Assembly (NCBI GenBank): GCA_964516605.1
Contig: CAZFAA010000001.1
Location: forward strand, 1 to 63,408
DNA length: 63,408 bases
Origin: GCA-2732805 sp964516605
Lineage (GTDB): Bacteria; Pseudomonadota; Gammaproteobacteria; Coxiellales; Coxiellaceae
Direction of reading: 5' to 3'
How positions within the stretch are numbered: position 1 is the first letter of the stretch; every line of letters starts with the position of its first letter. Positions 35,795-45,470 of this stretch are shown here, piece by piece. Made by a program: the position numbers and the translations under genes. The notes beneath the pieces are model-generated. The model had not been told where the DNA came from. It saw nothing but the letters and a program-made list of their open reading frames with translations, and ran no database searches.

Positions 35795-36253
35795 ATGAAA
35801 AAAATAAGTGCCTTAATTGGTGTGCTAGCTCTATTATTGTGGATGACACAGCCCCTATTAGCGAACACCCTTCCTGCTGGAAATTTCCTAGAAACTTGTA
35901 TCAATTGCAAAATCAAAAATACTTGGCTCCGCTGTAAATGCCAAACACGAGCATCCAATTGGATTCGCACAACACTCAATATCCCACCCTATTGCAGCTA
36001 TATTCAAAATTACGACGGCCGACTGACCTGCACAGCCTATAATAACAATCCACGCCCTGCGCGCCGAGACCATCGTCACCACCTTTATGAAGTCTCAAAT
36101 GGGCCAATATGGAATCAAAATGATGCCGATCACAAATGCCCACAATGGTGCGCAGAAAGCAGGGGTAGATGGACAGGCCAATGGACTACAAAAGACATCA
36201 GCACATCAGTGTGTCAATGTAAACGAGGACACCGTTTACTCATTACTTGGTAA
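35795..36253 (+). CDS. Secreted lectin: cyanovirin-N-like repeat plus MVL-type mannan-binding domain
   Basis: 152 aa. Signal peptide at residues 1-23 (MKKISALIGVLALLLWMTQP start). Residues 29-80 read like one cyanovirin-N (CVNH) repeat: GNFLETCINCKI, CQTRASNW, TTLNIPPYC, then NYDGRLTC. Residues 97-143 read like one MVL/MVN mannan-binding repeat: GPIW (103-106), GRWTGQWTT ending at 132, then TSVCQC. Ten cysteines follow the signal, probably all paired. Both domain types bind high-mannose glycans in known proteins. The gene begins 20 bp after minE with no terminator between them, so it may be read from the min promoter. Lectin activity is inferred from motif matches only. Confidence 0.75.
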   Translation: MKKISALIGVLALLLWMTQPLLANTLPAGNFLETCINCKIKNTWLRCKCQTRASNWIRTTLNIPPYCSYIQNYDGRLTCTAYNNNPRPARRDHRHHLYEVSNGPIWNQNDADHKCPQWCAESRGRWTGQWTTKDISTSVCQCKRGHRLLITW

Positions 36254-36300
36254 TATAGGATAGTCAAAAATAAATTACAGTAACTAAACCAAAGAACTTA

Positions 36301-36723
36301 CTACTCTAAAGCTTCAGCTACGTGCTGAAAATCTCCGAGCTGAGTCAAAATAGCATGCATATCAACGAGCGCCCAATATTCAGCTACTTTACCATTTTTA
36401 AATTCGAACGTTGTAACGCCAGCATACGTGACTTCATTATGCGTAGGATTGGTTTCAAAAAAACTACCCATATGCGTGCCCTGAGCTGTCCAACGTGCCA
36501 CGACTTTATCATCTTCAGCAATCAAATCATTGATCGTAATTTCTAAATCTGGAAAACTTTCCAGCCACTTAGAAGCGGCTTCATGCATCGTCAGACTACC
36601 CTGCTGAATATTAAAGGGACTATGGATAATTGCATCTTCGTGAAATACCTCATCGATCACAGCAAAATTGTGCTTATGCCATAATTGATCACTGAAGTAT
36701 TGAATAATTTCCTTATTCGTCAT
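36301..36723 (-). CDS. SnoaL-like / NTF2-fold ester-cyclase family protein
   Basis: 140 aa, cytosolic, single NTF2-like cone domain. Typical blocks are VIDEVFHEDAIIHSPF, WLESFPDLEITINDLIAEDDKVVARWTAQGTHMG, and FKNGKVAEYWALVDMHAILTQLG. Family members include polyketide cyclases and many proteins of unknown substrate. No polyketide genes are nearby, so a biosynthetic role is unsupported. It converges with the lectin gene (47 bp between stops). Confidence 0.85.
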   Translation of the reverse strand: MTNKEIIQYFSDQLWHKHNFAVIDEVFHEDAIIHSPFNIQQGSLTMHEAASKWLESFPDLEITINDLIAEDDKVVARWTAQGTHMGSFFETNPTHNEVTYAGVTTFEFKNGKVAEYWALVDMHAILTQLGDFQHVAEALE

Positions 36724-36744
36724 CCTACGCTCCTTATTTCTAGC

Positions 36745-38757
36745 CTAACGCTCTATCATTCTTTTAAACTCTTGCTCACTCAAAACTGTCACACCGAATT
36801 CCTGCGCCTTCACTAACTTACTGCCTGCTTGATCCCCAGCCACCACATAATCCGTCTTTTTAGAGACACTACCACTGACCATCGCTCCTTGTGCCTGCAG
36901 TATTTCTTTTGCCTCATCACGCGTCATACTAACCAGTGTACCAGTTAATACAAATATTTTTCCAGACAAAACACCCTCTACTTGTCTCGGCTTAATGAAT
37001 GGCCAATGCACCCCTTCGGTTTTAAGCTTATTAATTAATTCAACATTATGCGACTGCGCAAAAAAACCATGTATCTGCTCGGCAATAACAGGCCCCACAT
37101 CAGGCACCTCTTGTAAAGACTCAAGACTGGCTTTCTGCAACGTTAGCAAATCCCCATAATGATGCGCCAATGTGCGTGCCGTCGCTTGACCGACACCACG
37201 AATGCCCAATGCATATAAAAATCGCGGCAATGTCGTAGCTTTACTCTTCTCAATAGCCGCCAACAAATTGTCAGCAGATTTTATTCCCATGCGTGGCAAC
37301 TGAGCCAACTTAAGCTGATTTAAGGTAAATAAATCTGCAACCGTATGCACCATCTTTTCTTCAACTAACAGTTCAATAACTTTATCACCCAAACCTTCTA
37401 TATCAAGCGCCTGTCGTGATGCAAAATGTTTAATGGACTCACACACTTGTGCACGGCAATATAATCCACCCATACAACGTGCCACAGCTTCTTGCTCAGG
37501 CTTAATCACATCACTGCCACAAATAGGGCAATGCGTTGGCATGGTAATACGTCGCGTATGAGGTGGTCTATTTTCAGGAATATAGGTCACAATTTCAGGA
37601 ATGACATCACCTGCACGACGCACAACCACCGTATCCCCAATACGAATATCTTTTCGCGCTAATTCATCAAAGTTATGCAGCGTGGCATTACTGACAACCA
37701 CACCGCCAACTAAAATTGGCTCCAAACGTGCTACAGGCGTAATAGCACCCGTACGACCCACTTGAAACTCAATAGCATTGAGCGTTGTAAATTTTTCTTC
37801 TGCAGGAAATTTATGCGCAATCGCAAAACGTGGCGCACGTGATACGAAACCCAATTCTTGCTGCAATGCAATGGAATTAACTTTATAAACCACCCCATCT
37901 ATCTCAAAAGGAAGTGTATTACGCTTTTCTTGCAACTCTTGATAATAGGCATAACACCCTGACGCTCCCTGAGCAATTTTTACTAATGCTGTAACCGGCA
38001 GCCCCCACGCTCTAAGCTGTTCTAAAATGGCAAAATGTGTGCCAGGCATTACACCGTCGTGCACACCAATTGCATATGCATAAAAAGATAATGGACGCTT
38101 AGCCGTAATGCGTGGATCGAGTTGGCGTAAACTGCCTGAAGCAGCATTACGCGGGTTAGCAAAAACTTTCTCGTTATGCATTGCTGCTTGTTGATTCATT
38201 TTTTGAAAGCCAGCCTTAGGCATGATGACTTCACCGCGCACTTCCAGTGTGTCAGGATAACCCGTACCACGTAATTTCAAAGGAATAGCCTTGACTGTTT
38301 TAATATTTTGCGTAACATTTTCACCCGTCACACCATCGCCGCGCGTTGCCGCGGTTTCTAACCTACCATTTTTATAAATAAGGCTAATGGCCACACCATC
38401 AAGCTTAGGCTCACAAACATACTCAATCCGCTCATCCATACCCAAATTCTTATGAACACGTTCATTAAATGCGATTAATTCTGCCTCTGAAAAAACATTA
38501 TCCAGCGATAGCATTGGTGCGGCATGCGTAATCTGCTCAAAACTTAGTAATGGTTTATCGCCTACACGTTGCGTCGGTGAATCAGGCGTAATCATATTAG
38601 GGTGAACGGATTCTAATGCCTTAAGCTCATAATAGAGGTCATCATACTCAGCATCAGAAATAGAGGGTTGATCCAAAACATGGTAACGATAACTATGTTC
38701 ATTCAGAACGCGCTGTAATTCACGTATACGCTCTTTTATTTTTTGAAAAGCACTCAT
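36745..38757 (-). CDS. ligA: NAD-dependent DNA ligase
   Basis: 670 aa (E. coli 671). It seals nicks in replication and repair. The adenylation lysine lies in EPKLDGVAIS near residue 115, followed by the OB fold. The four-Cys zinc finger (CPICGSDVIKPEQEAVARC, then YCRAQVC), the HhH repeats and a C-terminal BRCT domain (about 590-670) complete the family architecture. The ATG is 3 nt after the zipA stop, which marks smc-zipA-ligA as one operon. Confidence 0.98.
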   Translation of the reverse strand: MSAFQKIKERIRELQRVLNEHSYRYHVLDQPSISDAEYDDLYYELKALESVHPNMITPDSPTQRVGDKPLLSFEQITHAAPMLSLDNVFSEAELIAFNERVHKNLGMDERIEYVCEPKLDGVAISLIYKNGRLETAATRGDGVTGENVTQNIKTVKAIPLKLRGTGYPDTLEVRGEVIMPKAGFQKMNQQAAMHNEKVFANPRNAASGSLRQLDPRITAKRPLSFYAYAIGVHDGVMPGTHFAILEQLRAWGLPVTALVKIAQGASGCYAYYQELQEKRNTLPFEIDGVVYKVNSIALQQELGFVSRAPRFAIAHKFPAEEKFTTLNAIEFQVGRTGAITPVARLEPILVGGVVVSNATLHNFDELARKDIRIGDTVVVRRAGDVIPEIVTYIPENRPPHTRRITMPTHCPICGSDVIKPEQEAVARCMGGLYCRAQVCESIKHFASRQALDIEGLGDKVIELLVEEKMVHTVADLFTLNQLKLAQLPRMGIKSADNLLAAIEKSKATTLPRFLYALGIRGVGQATARTLAHHYGDLLTLQKASLESLQEVPDVGPVIAEQIHGFFAQSHNVELINKLKTEGVHWPFIKPRQVEGVLSGKIFVLTGTLVSMTRDEAKEILQAQGAMVSGSVSKKTDYVVAGDQAGSKLVKAQEFGVTVLSEQEFKRMIER

Positions 38758-38760
38758 GAA

Positions 38761-39465
38761 TTAAGATAAATCGATCGTTTTTAATTGTTTTGTATACTGC
38801 TGTAATTGTTGGTGTAATCGTAACACGTCTTCTTTCTTCAGTAGTTGTTGCTTGGCGTTGAGTACTTTACCGCCCAAATCACTAATTAATTGGTCGGCTG
38901 TATCAAGCATCAATTCAAATACTTTTACAGGATCTTCAACCTCTTTTGGCTTCATAAATAATACCAACCCATTACAACTAAACGCACCAATTTTAGCTAG
39001 ATCAAATGTACCTTCTTGCGTACAAGATGCCAAACTAAAATAGATAGGCCCCAAACCTGTTTTTTTCTCATGTCGATGAAAAATATTCATCACACCAAAA
39101 CGCATACCACATGACAATAACGCTTGCAGTAATTCATAGCCCATATAGGGCTTATCCACCTCTGCACACAAATTAATGGAAATAAGCCCTGGTACATCAA
39201 CAGGTGACATCGGGGTTACAAACGGCTCTTGCTTTGGAGTAACGTGCTCCTCTACGTTCAGCGTCAATTGATCTATTGCAGGCTCACTCTGCTCGGGTAA
39301 AGACGATTCAATTATAGGTTTTGTGATATTTTTTTTAGGTGCAGATTTAACCGGCGCTCGCCGTTTGCGATCACTGACCACATCATGCTTAGGCTGTATC
39401 AGTTTAAATACACTTGCAGAACACAATAAAATAATAATAATTCCCAATGCAATAATAAATGTCAT
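38761..39465 (-). CDS. zipA: Cell division protein ZipA
   Basis: 234 aa, shorter than E. coli ZipA (328) mainly because the linker is reduced. An N-terminal membrane anchor (residues 2-20) is followed by a Lys/Pro-rich linker and the C-terminal FtsZ-binding domain from about residue 90, with FGVMNIFHRHEKKTGLGPIY and GTFDLAKIG. It tethers the Z ring to the inner membrane. AGGATC precedes the ATG. Lies between smc and ligA, the conserved gammaproteobacterial order. Confidence 0.93.
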   Translation of the reverse strand: MTFIIALGIIIILLCSASVFKLIQPKHDVVSDRKRRAPVKSAPKKNITKPIIESSLPEQSEPAIDQLTLNVEEHVTPKQEPFVTPMSPVDVPGLISINLCAEVDKPYMGYELLQALLSCGMRFGVMNIFHRHEKKTGLGPIYFSLASCTQEGTFDLAKIGAFSCNGLVLFMKPKEVEDPVKVFELMLDTADQLISDLGGKVLNAKQQLLKKEDVLRLHQQLQQYTKQLKTIDLS

Positions 39466-39514
39466 GATTGATCCTTTTTATCAGTGATTCCGACTAGAAA
39501 TTGCCACCTTTTAA

Positions 39515-42500
39515 TTAAGCCTCAGCCAACGTCACTGCCTCATCAATATCCACTGAGACAACACGCGACACACCCGGTTCTTGCATAGTGATACCCATTA
39601 AACGCTCACACGCTTCAATAGTGACCTTATTGTGACTAATCACAATAAACTGAATGGTACTGGCCATGTTTTTAATCAGGCGACAGTAACGTCCAACATT
39701 CAAATCATCCAATGGTGCATCCACCTCATCGAGGATACAAAATGGTGCTGGATTCAATTGAAACAATCCAAATACTAAGGCAATAGCCGTTAACGCCTTC
39801 TCTCCACCTGATAACATATGAATAGTAGAATTACGTTTACCCGGAGGCTGTGCTTTAACCATAATACCCGCAGATAAAAAATCATCCTCTGTTAATTCAA
39901 GGCTAGCCTGACCACCGCCAAATATTTTAGGAAATAGATTTTGGAATCCTGCATTCACCTGATCAAATGTATCTTTAAATTTACTACGTGTTTCTTTATC
40001 AATTTTATGAATGGCATTTTGCAATATGGATAACGCTTCCTCAAGATCAGCATGCTGTTTATCAATATATTCTTTGCGTGAAAACAAAGTGTCGTGTTCT
40101 TCAATCGCAGCTAAGTTAATCGGTCCTAAACGCGTAATACGTGATGCTAATTCTTCTGAATGCGTTTCCCATGCCCGCAAATTAGCCTCAGGGGGTAATT
40201 GTGCAATAATCGTTTCTAGGTTTAAATCAGCTTCTTGCAACTGTTCACAAATGGTCGCTTGACGGACACTCACAGCTTGGCGATCCATTTGCAATTGCTG
40301 GTAGGCTGATTGCATCACATTTAATTGCTGCTGCAAGCTATCTTTTGATTTTTCAAGTTGAGCAATGTTGCTGTTACACGCTTCCAACGATTCTGTTGCC
40401 TGCTGCAATGCCTGTTCTTGTAAAGAGCGCTTACTAAGCAATTCTTGTAATTGGGCTTGCAATTCAATGAGTGGATTATCTGCATGAGTTAAACTATCAG
40501 ATAATTCATCACGTTTTTCTCTGAGTAGTTCCAATTGACGGGCATCACGACGCACGGTTTGCTCTAATACTGCTAACTGACTTTCATTCGATGAAATACG
40601 AATATCATATTCATCAGCCTGCTGTTTTGCTTCCTGAGCTAACTGGCGCTTGGAATTAAGATTTGTTTGACACAACTCTCTTTGTGCTAATAATTCCTGA
40701 CGTTGCTGTAAGGATGTCTGGATCTGTGCATCATGCAACGTAATCAGCTGTTGCACTTCTTGAATCTGCTCTTGCAATTGTGCATCGCGCTGCTGACATT
40801 CACCAACTTCTTGCTTAATAGCCTGCTCACGCTGTACCAACGTATCATAACGCGTTTGCTTTTCGGTTAACTGCGACTGGGTTTTAGTAACGTCGCTATT
40901 AATTTCCTGTAGCTGCAGATGGTATTGCTCACGCTGCGTTTCCAATTCTGCCACATCCTGATGACCACGCTCTAACTCATCATCCAGTCCAAATAATTCA
41001 TTTTTTAATATCAAAATGTCTTCAGTTAATTGCTTGAGTTCTTGATCACGCAGTAAAATACTGTTTTCATTGTTCACAGCTTTAGCAACACGCAACCAAT
41101 GCCGCCCCAACCAAATACCATCGCGAGTAATAATAGATTGATGCTGCGTCAATTGTTGACGCATCTCTCGCGCTTGCTCGAGCGAGTCAGCAATAAAGAC
41201 ATTACCAAGCCACTGCACAACTGGCCATTCACTTTTCACTTTGGTGGCGAGGGAAATAAATTGTTCACAATTCACTGCCACACGTTGCGTGCTTTCTATT
41301 AAAATTAATTCACCTGATTCCAATGGTACAAAGTGATTAATAAAGGTATCGAGATTATCAACACACACAGCATCAAATAATTGGTTTAGTACGGTTTCAA
41401 CCGCTACCTCCCAACCCGATTCAACCTGTAAATCCTTACCAAGACGCGGGTAATCATCAAGCCCCTGCTCTGTGAGCCACGTTGCCACAGCTTGATCATC
41501 CGTCATGAAAGCGGCTTCTTGTAATGCATCTAACGAAGATCTACGCCCATCCTTAGTTTGCAATAAAGCGCGTTTATCATTTATCGTTTTTTGCAAAACC
41601 TCAATATAACGTTTTTTATCTTGTATGCGCTGCAATATAGTATTTAAATTAATCAAACAGTTGTGACTGCTTGTGTTGAGCATATCCAAATGGTCACGCA
41701 GCGGTAGAATTTCAATTTGTAATAACTCTTGTTGCTCGGGATGACTGCTTTCTTTCAGGCGTGTAATACGTTGCGCCAGATTATGCTGTTCTTGTTGATA
41801 GTGCGAGAGCTTAGTGCGATTCACTTCAAGCGTTTTATTACTCTCAGCAAAACCTGTCTGAAATTGCTCCCAATTTTGCACCCAAGCTTGCATCGCCTCC
41901 TCTGCAACAACAAGTGCCTGCGAAGCCAGCTGATTATTTTCAGATAAACTCTGCGCGCGGGGTTTTAGTGTATCAATCTCGGATAAAATGTCGGCAATTT
42001 GCGCCTCAAAATCACTCGTTGTATCGGACAATTCTTCAAAACGTAAATTGGTTGTCTGCAGATCACGCTGCCAACGTTCTAATTGTTCTTGAGTGTACTG
42101 GATCTGCTGCTCAATACGAGCAATATCATTTCCTAAGGAGTAAAAAATACGCTGTGTTTGATTGTAATGATCCGTTGCTTGAATATGCATCTGACGGTTT
42201 TTTTCCAGATCCGTTTCAAGAGTACTTTGCAGGGAATGGATGCGCTCGCGCTCATTTTCATGAACCTCTATTTGCCCTTGGTATGTTTCAAAACTGGTTT
42301 GTAAGGACTGCCAATGCAATGCTTTAATTTGTGCGTTAATCTGACGTTCTTCTTCACGCAGGACTTTATAACGCTCAGCTGCACTCGCCTGACGCTTTAA
42401 ATGTTTAAGTTGCTTATCCAACTCATCACGCAAGTCAATGAGGCGACTCAAGTTTTCTTGAGTGCGCAGCATACGATTTTCAGTGTCACGACGCCGTTGT

Positions 42501-43021
42501 TTATACTTGGCAATGCCAGCAGCCTCTTCAATATGTTGGCGCAAATCTTCAGGCTTGGCTTCAATCAAACGTGAAATCATCCCCTGTTCAATGATCGCAT
42601 AACTGCGTGAACCTAAACCCGTACCATAAAAAATATCGACAATATCCTGACGACGGCACACAGTACCATTGAGGAAGTAATTGGATTGGCCATCACGAAA
42701 CACTTCGCGTTTAATAGCAATCTCACTGAAACCAGCGTATTCACCAACGATACGACTATTGGAATTATCAAATAACAATTCAACCGATGCACGCCCAACA
42801 GGTTTGCGACCACTCGTACCATTAAAAATGACATCTGACATGGATTGACCACGCAACTGTTTAGCAGAACGCTCACCAATCACCCAACGCACAGCATCAA
42901 TGATATTAGACTTGCCGCAGCCATTGGGGCCGACAATGCCATTCATACCCTCTTTTATCTGGATTGTGGTGGGATCAACGAATGATTTAAAGCCAACTAA
43001 TTTAACACTTTTAAGTTGCAT
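39515..43021 (-). CDS. smc: Chromosome segregation protein SMC
   Basis: 1168 aa. A condensin-type ATPase that organises and segregates the chromosome, normally with ScpA and ScpB. Walker A GPNGCGKSN near residue 33, two long coiled coils, a hinge domain at about 500-650 (TDDQAVATWLTEQGLDDY region), the ABC signature LSGGEKALTAIALVFG and Walker B FCILDEVDAPLDD are all visible. It is notable as a true SMC in a gammaproteobacterium; many enteric relatives use MukB instead. The genes for ScpA/ScpB are not in the window. Confidence 0.97.
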   Translation of the reverse strand: MQLKSVKLVGFKSFVDPTTIQIKEGMNGIVGPNGCGKSNIIDAVRWVIGERSAKQLRGQSMSDVIFNGTSGRKPVGRASVELLFDNSNSRIVGEYAGFSEIAIKREVFRDGQSNYFLNGTVCRRQDIVDIFYGTGLGSRSYAIIEQGMISRLIEAKPEDLRQHIEEAAGIAKYKQRRRDTENRMLRTQENLSRLIDLRDELDKQLKHLKRQASAAERYKVLREEERQINAQIKALHWQSLQTSFETYQGQIEVHENERERIHSLQSTLETDLEKNRQMHIQATDHYNQTQRIFYSLGNDIARIEQQIQYTQEQLERWQRDLQTTNLRFEELSDTTSDFEAQIADILSEIDTLKPRAQSLSENNQLASQALVVAEEAMQAWVQNWEQFQTGFAESNKTLEVNRTKLSHYQQEQHNLAQRITRLKESSHPEQQELLQIEILPLRDHLDMLNTSSHNCLINLNTILQRIQDKKRYIEVLQKTINDKRALLQTKDGRRSSLDALQEAAFMTDDQAVATWLTEQGLDDYPRLGKDLQVESGWEVAVETVLNQLFDAVCVDNLDTFINHFVPLESGELILIESTQRVAVNCEQFISLATKVKSEWPVVQWLGNVFIADSLEQAREMRQQLTQHQSIITRDGIWLGRHWLRVAKAVNNENSILLRDQELKQLTEDILILKNELFGLDDELERGHQDVAELETQREQYHLQLQEINSDVTKTQSQLTEKQTRYDTLVQREQAIKQEVGECQQRDAQLQEQIQEVQQLITLHDAQIQTSLQQRQELLAQRELCQTNLNSKRQLAQEAKQQADEYDIRISSNESQLAVLEQTVRRDARQLELLREKRDELSDSLTHADNPLIELQAQLQELLSKRSLQEQALQQATESLEACNSNIAQLEKSKDSLQQQLNVMQSAYQQLQMDRQAVSVRQATICEQLQEADLNLETIIAQLPPEANLRAWETHSEELASRITRLGPINLAAIEEHDTLFSRKEYIDKQHADLEEALSILQNAIHKIDKETRSKFKDTFDQVNAGFQNLFPKIFGGGQASLELTEDDFLSAGIMVKAQPPGKRNSTIHMLSGGEKALTAIALVFGLFQLNPAPFCILDEVDAPLDDLNVGRYCRLIKNMASTIQFIVISHNKVTIEACERLMGITMQEPGVSRVVSVDIDEAVTLAEA

Positions 43022-43365
43022 ATTTTCTACCTGATTTCCTTATCGCTGCATCCATTGTGCTCGACGTATAAATTCATTTAAAACAGCAACTAGTGTATCT
43101 AATTTAACGCTACTTGGGTAGCCTTAGCGCTACTTCTTTGTATAGCGTACATATTAATCATCTGAATAATAAATAAGGTAAGAAATCTTCAAAATAAGAA
43201 AAATGTCTCTAATTTTAACAAAAAGATATCATAATATTATTAATCAATATGTTATAGCTATATTCCCAATCTTATCCACAATTTAACTCACAGAATTTGG
43301 GGGTAACCTGGCACTCAAGACTCACACAAGGTGTCGCTGCAACTAAAAACCGATATACTCCCGCG
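43022..43365. other. AT-rich divergent spacer between smc and dinG
   Basis: Contains the divergent promoters for smc and dinG, which I cannot place with confidence. A perfect DnaA-box 9-mer TTATCCACA lies at 43272-43280 beside a very AT-rich stretch (43220-43265). A single box is not enough for an origin. I see no RNA gene. Confidence 0.5.
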
Positions 43366-45411
43366 ATGGATATTGATGCTTTTTCTGAAAAATTAAAACG
43401 CCATGGACTAACAGAGCGCACCTCGCAGCAGCAAATGATTACGGCCGTGTACGATGGTCTTAAAAAAAATAAAATAGTCTGTGTTGAAGCACCAACCGGT
43501 ACAGGTAAAACGCTCAGCTATGGTATCGCCAGCCTTAATGCACGCAGTCAGAAACAACACATCGTAATCAGTACAGCGACGATAGCACTCCAAGAGCAGC
43601 TAATGAATAAAGATTTAGACTTACTCACGCAACTGTATTCCAATGAATTCAAATACGCATTAGCTAAAGGACGGCGCCGCTACGTCTGTCACGCTCGATT
43701 ATACGATCAGGATATGCAAACCGACCTTCTCGAGAACCATCAACACGCTCAAGAACTACAACGGCTCTTAGAAACAGGGCAATGGAAAGGGGATCGCGAT
43801 GAACTTAAAATGCTTGTGTCAGACAATACTTGGCAACAAATTAGTACAGATGCCACAGGCTGTAGCGGTAAGCGATGCTCTTTTTATGAGGAGTGTGCTT
43901 TTTATAAAGCACGGCGCAAAATGTATCAAGCAGACGTGATTATCACGAATCACAGTTTACTCCTTAGCGATCTGGAATTAGGTGGTGGCGCCATTCTTCC
44001 TGATATACAAGACTGTATTTATATTATTGATGAATGCCACCATCTTCCACATAAAGCATTAGGACATTTTGCAAAAATGTCAGGCCTCATGAACAGCATT
44101 GACTGGATTAATCAACTGACTAAAATCCTCTCGAAAGCAGCGCAACTGAATGAAGTCGATCAGAACCTACCTGAAACGATGAAGTCACTCACACATAATC
44201 TTGTGCAACACTTAAAGGTCATGACTGATTACCTTGAAAATCAGGAAGCAAAATTTATTGATACCATCTGGATTCCCAATCCAAAAGAAATGCTGACGCT
44301 ACAGGAACTGGCAAATGAAATAAAATTATCCAGCCGGCATGTCTACAGTCACTGCAGCGCACTGCAAAAAGAAATTGAAACTAAAATACTGCATAATGAA
44401 AAAATAAAAAGTGAACCGAACGAGGAGCTCAGTCGCTTATTCACTAATCTTAATTTCATCACCAGTCGCGCTAAAAACCTATATGACACCTGGATGTTAT
44501 TTTGTCATGAACGCCAATCTGGTGAAGCGCCGATTGCAAAATGGTTCAGTAATAACAAAAATTTTCAATGCCATGCAGCGCCAATTAACATCAGCACACA
44601 ACTCAAAGAGTATTTTTGGGATAAACTTAAAAACGGAGTGGTATTGTGCTCAGCAACCGTACGCGCGCTCGGCAACTTCAAAGACTTTCACAGACGCAGC
44701 GGTTTAACTGATGATGAACGGGTTGTGGATATTGCTATTGAACCCTTTTTTGATTATTCAAAATCCGTCTTGTATATTCCCAGCATGAGGTACGCACCTC
44801 AAGGTACTGAGCAACAACAGCATCATCTGGAAGTCATGCAGCTACTGCCGCAATTAATTCCCGCTCAAGGCGGCTGCCTTGTGCTGTTTACCAGCATCCG
44901 CGCGATGGAACAAACCTATGTGGACCTACCTGACACCCTCACAGCGGATGTGCTCACACAAAATCAATACAGCAAAAGCCGTATTATTGAATTACACAAA
45001 GACCGTGTGCGCGCACAAAGACGCTCTATTTTATTTGGACTGGCCTCATTTGGTGAGGGGCTCGATTTACCCGCCGATTTTTGCCAGCACGTGATTATTT
45101 ATAAATTACCTTTTAGTGTCCCCACGACACCACTTGAATTAACGCGTAATGAATGGCTCAAAGCGAATAACAAAAACGCGTTCATGCTCTCAACACTACC
45201 TGAAACATCACTGCGCCTTACACAATATATTGGTCGGCTCATTCGCCAAGAAACTGATACAGGCGTGGTCACCATTCTAGATAACCGCCTCTATTCGCGC
45301 CAATACGGCAAATCGTTATTAAAAGGCCTACCGCCTTTTAAGCAACTCATTAATCAGCCGATTGAAAAATTATTACCATTGATGCCGCAGCTGTATCCAC
45401 AGCAAACCTAA
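43366..45411 (+). CDS. dinG: ATP-dependent DNA helicase DinG
   Basis: 681 aa. An XPD-like 5'-3' helicase that removes R-loops and helps replication pass transcription. Walker A is EAPTGTGKTLS near residue 41, the helicase box II is DECHH, and the Fe-S cluster cysteines are in ATGCSGKRCSFYEECAFY plus an upstream CHARL. Motif VI is QYIGRLIRQ. An in-frame codon 69 bp earlier is not supported by a ribosome-binding site, and the family begins near MDIDAF. No LexA-like operator is visible upstream, so DNA-damage induction as in E. coli is not indicated. Confidence 0.93.
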   Translation: MDIDAFSEKLKRHGLTERTSQQQMITAVYDGLKKNKIVCVEAPTGTGKTLSYGIASLNARSQKQHIVISTATIALQEQLMNKDLDLLTQLYSNEFKYALAKGRRRYVCHARLYDQDMQTDLLENHQHAQELQRLLETGQWKGDRDELKMLVSDNTWQQISTDATGCSGKRCSFYEECAFYKARRKMYQADVIITNHSLLLSDLELGGGAILPDIQDCIYIIDECHHLPHKALGHFAKMSGLMNSIDWINQLTKILSKAAQLNEVDQNLPETMKSLTHNLVQHLKVMTDYLENQEAKFIDTIWIPNPKEMLTLQELANEIKLSSRHVYSHCSALQKEIETKILHNEKIKSEPNEELSRLFTNLNFITSRAKNLYDTWMLFCHERQSGEAPIAKWFSNNKNFQCHAAPINISTQLKEYFWDKLKNGVVLCSATVRALGNFKDFHRRSGLTDDERVVDIAIEPFFDYSKSVLYIPSMRYAPQGTEQQQHHLEVMQLLPQLIPAQGGCLVLFTSIRAMEQTYVDLPDTLTADVLTQNQYSKSRIIELHKDRVRAQRRSILFGLASFGEGLDLPADFCQHVIIYKLPFSVPTTPLELTRNEWLKANNKNAFMLSTLPETSLRLTQYIGRLIRQETDTGVVTILDNRLYSRQYGKSLLKGLPPFKQLINQPIEKLLPLMPQLYPQQT

Positions 45412-45470
45412 TCAGTCAATGCGACACCAGAGACACCTTCAACCAAAAGCGCTAAATTATACTGAGAAGC

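Noticed and set aside
43203..43286. A 27-codon open frame beginning MSLILTKRYH
   Set aside because: No ribosome-binding site, AT-rich random-looking spacer, and it crosses the DnaA box.
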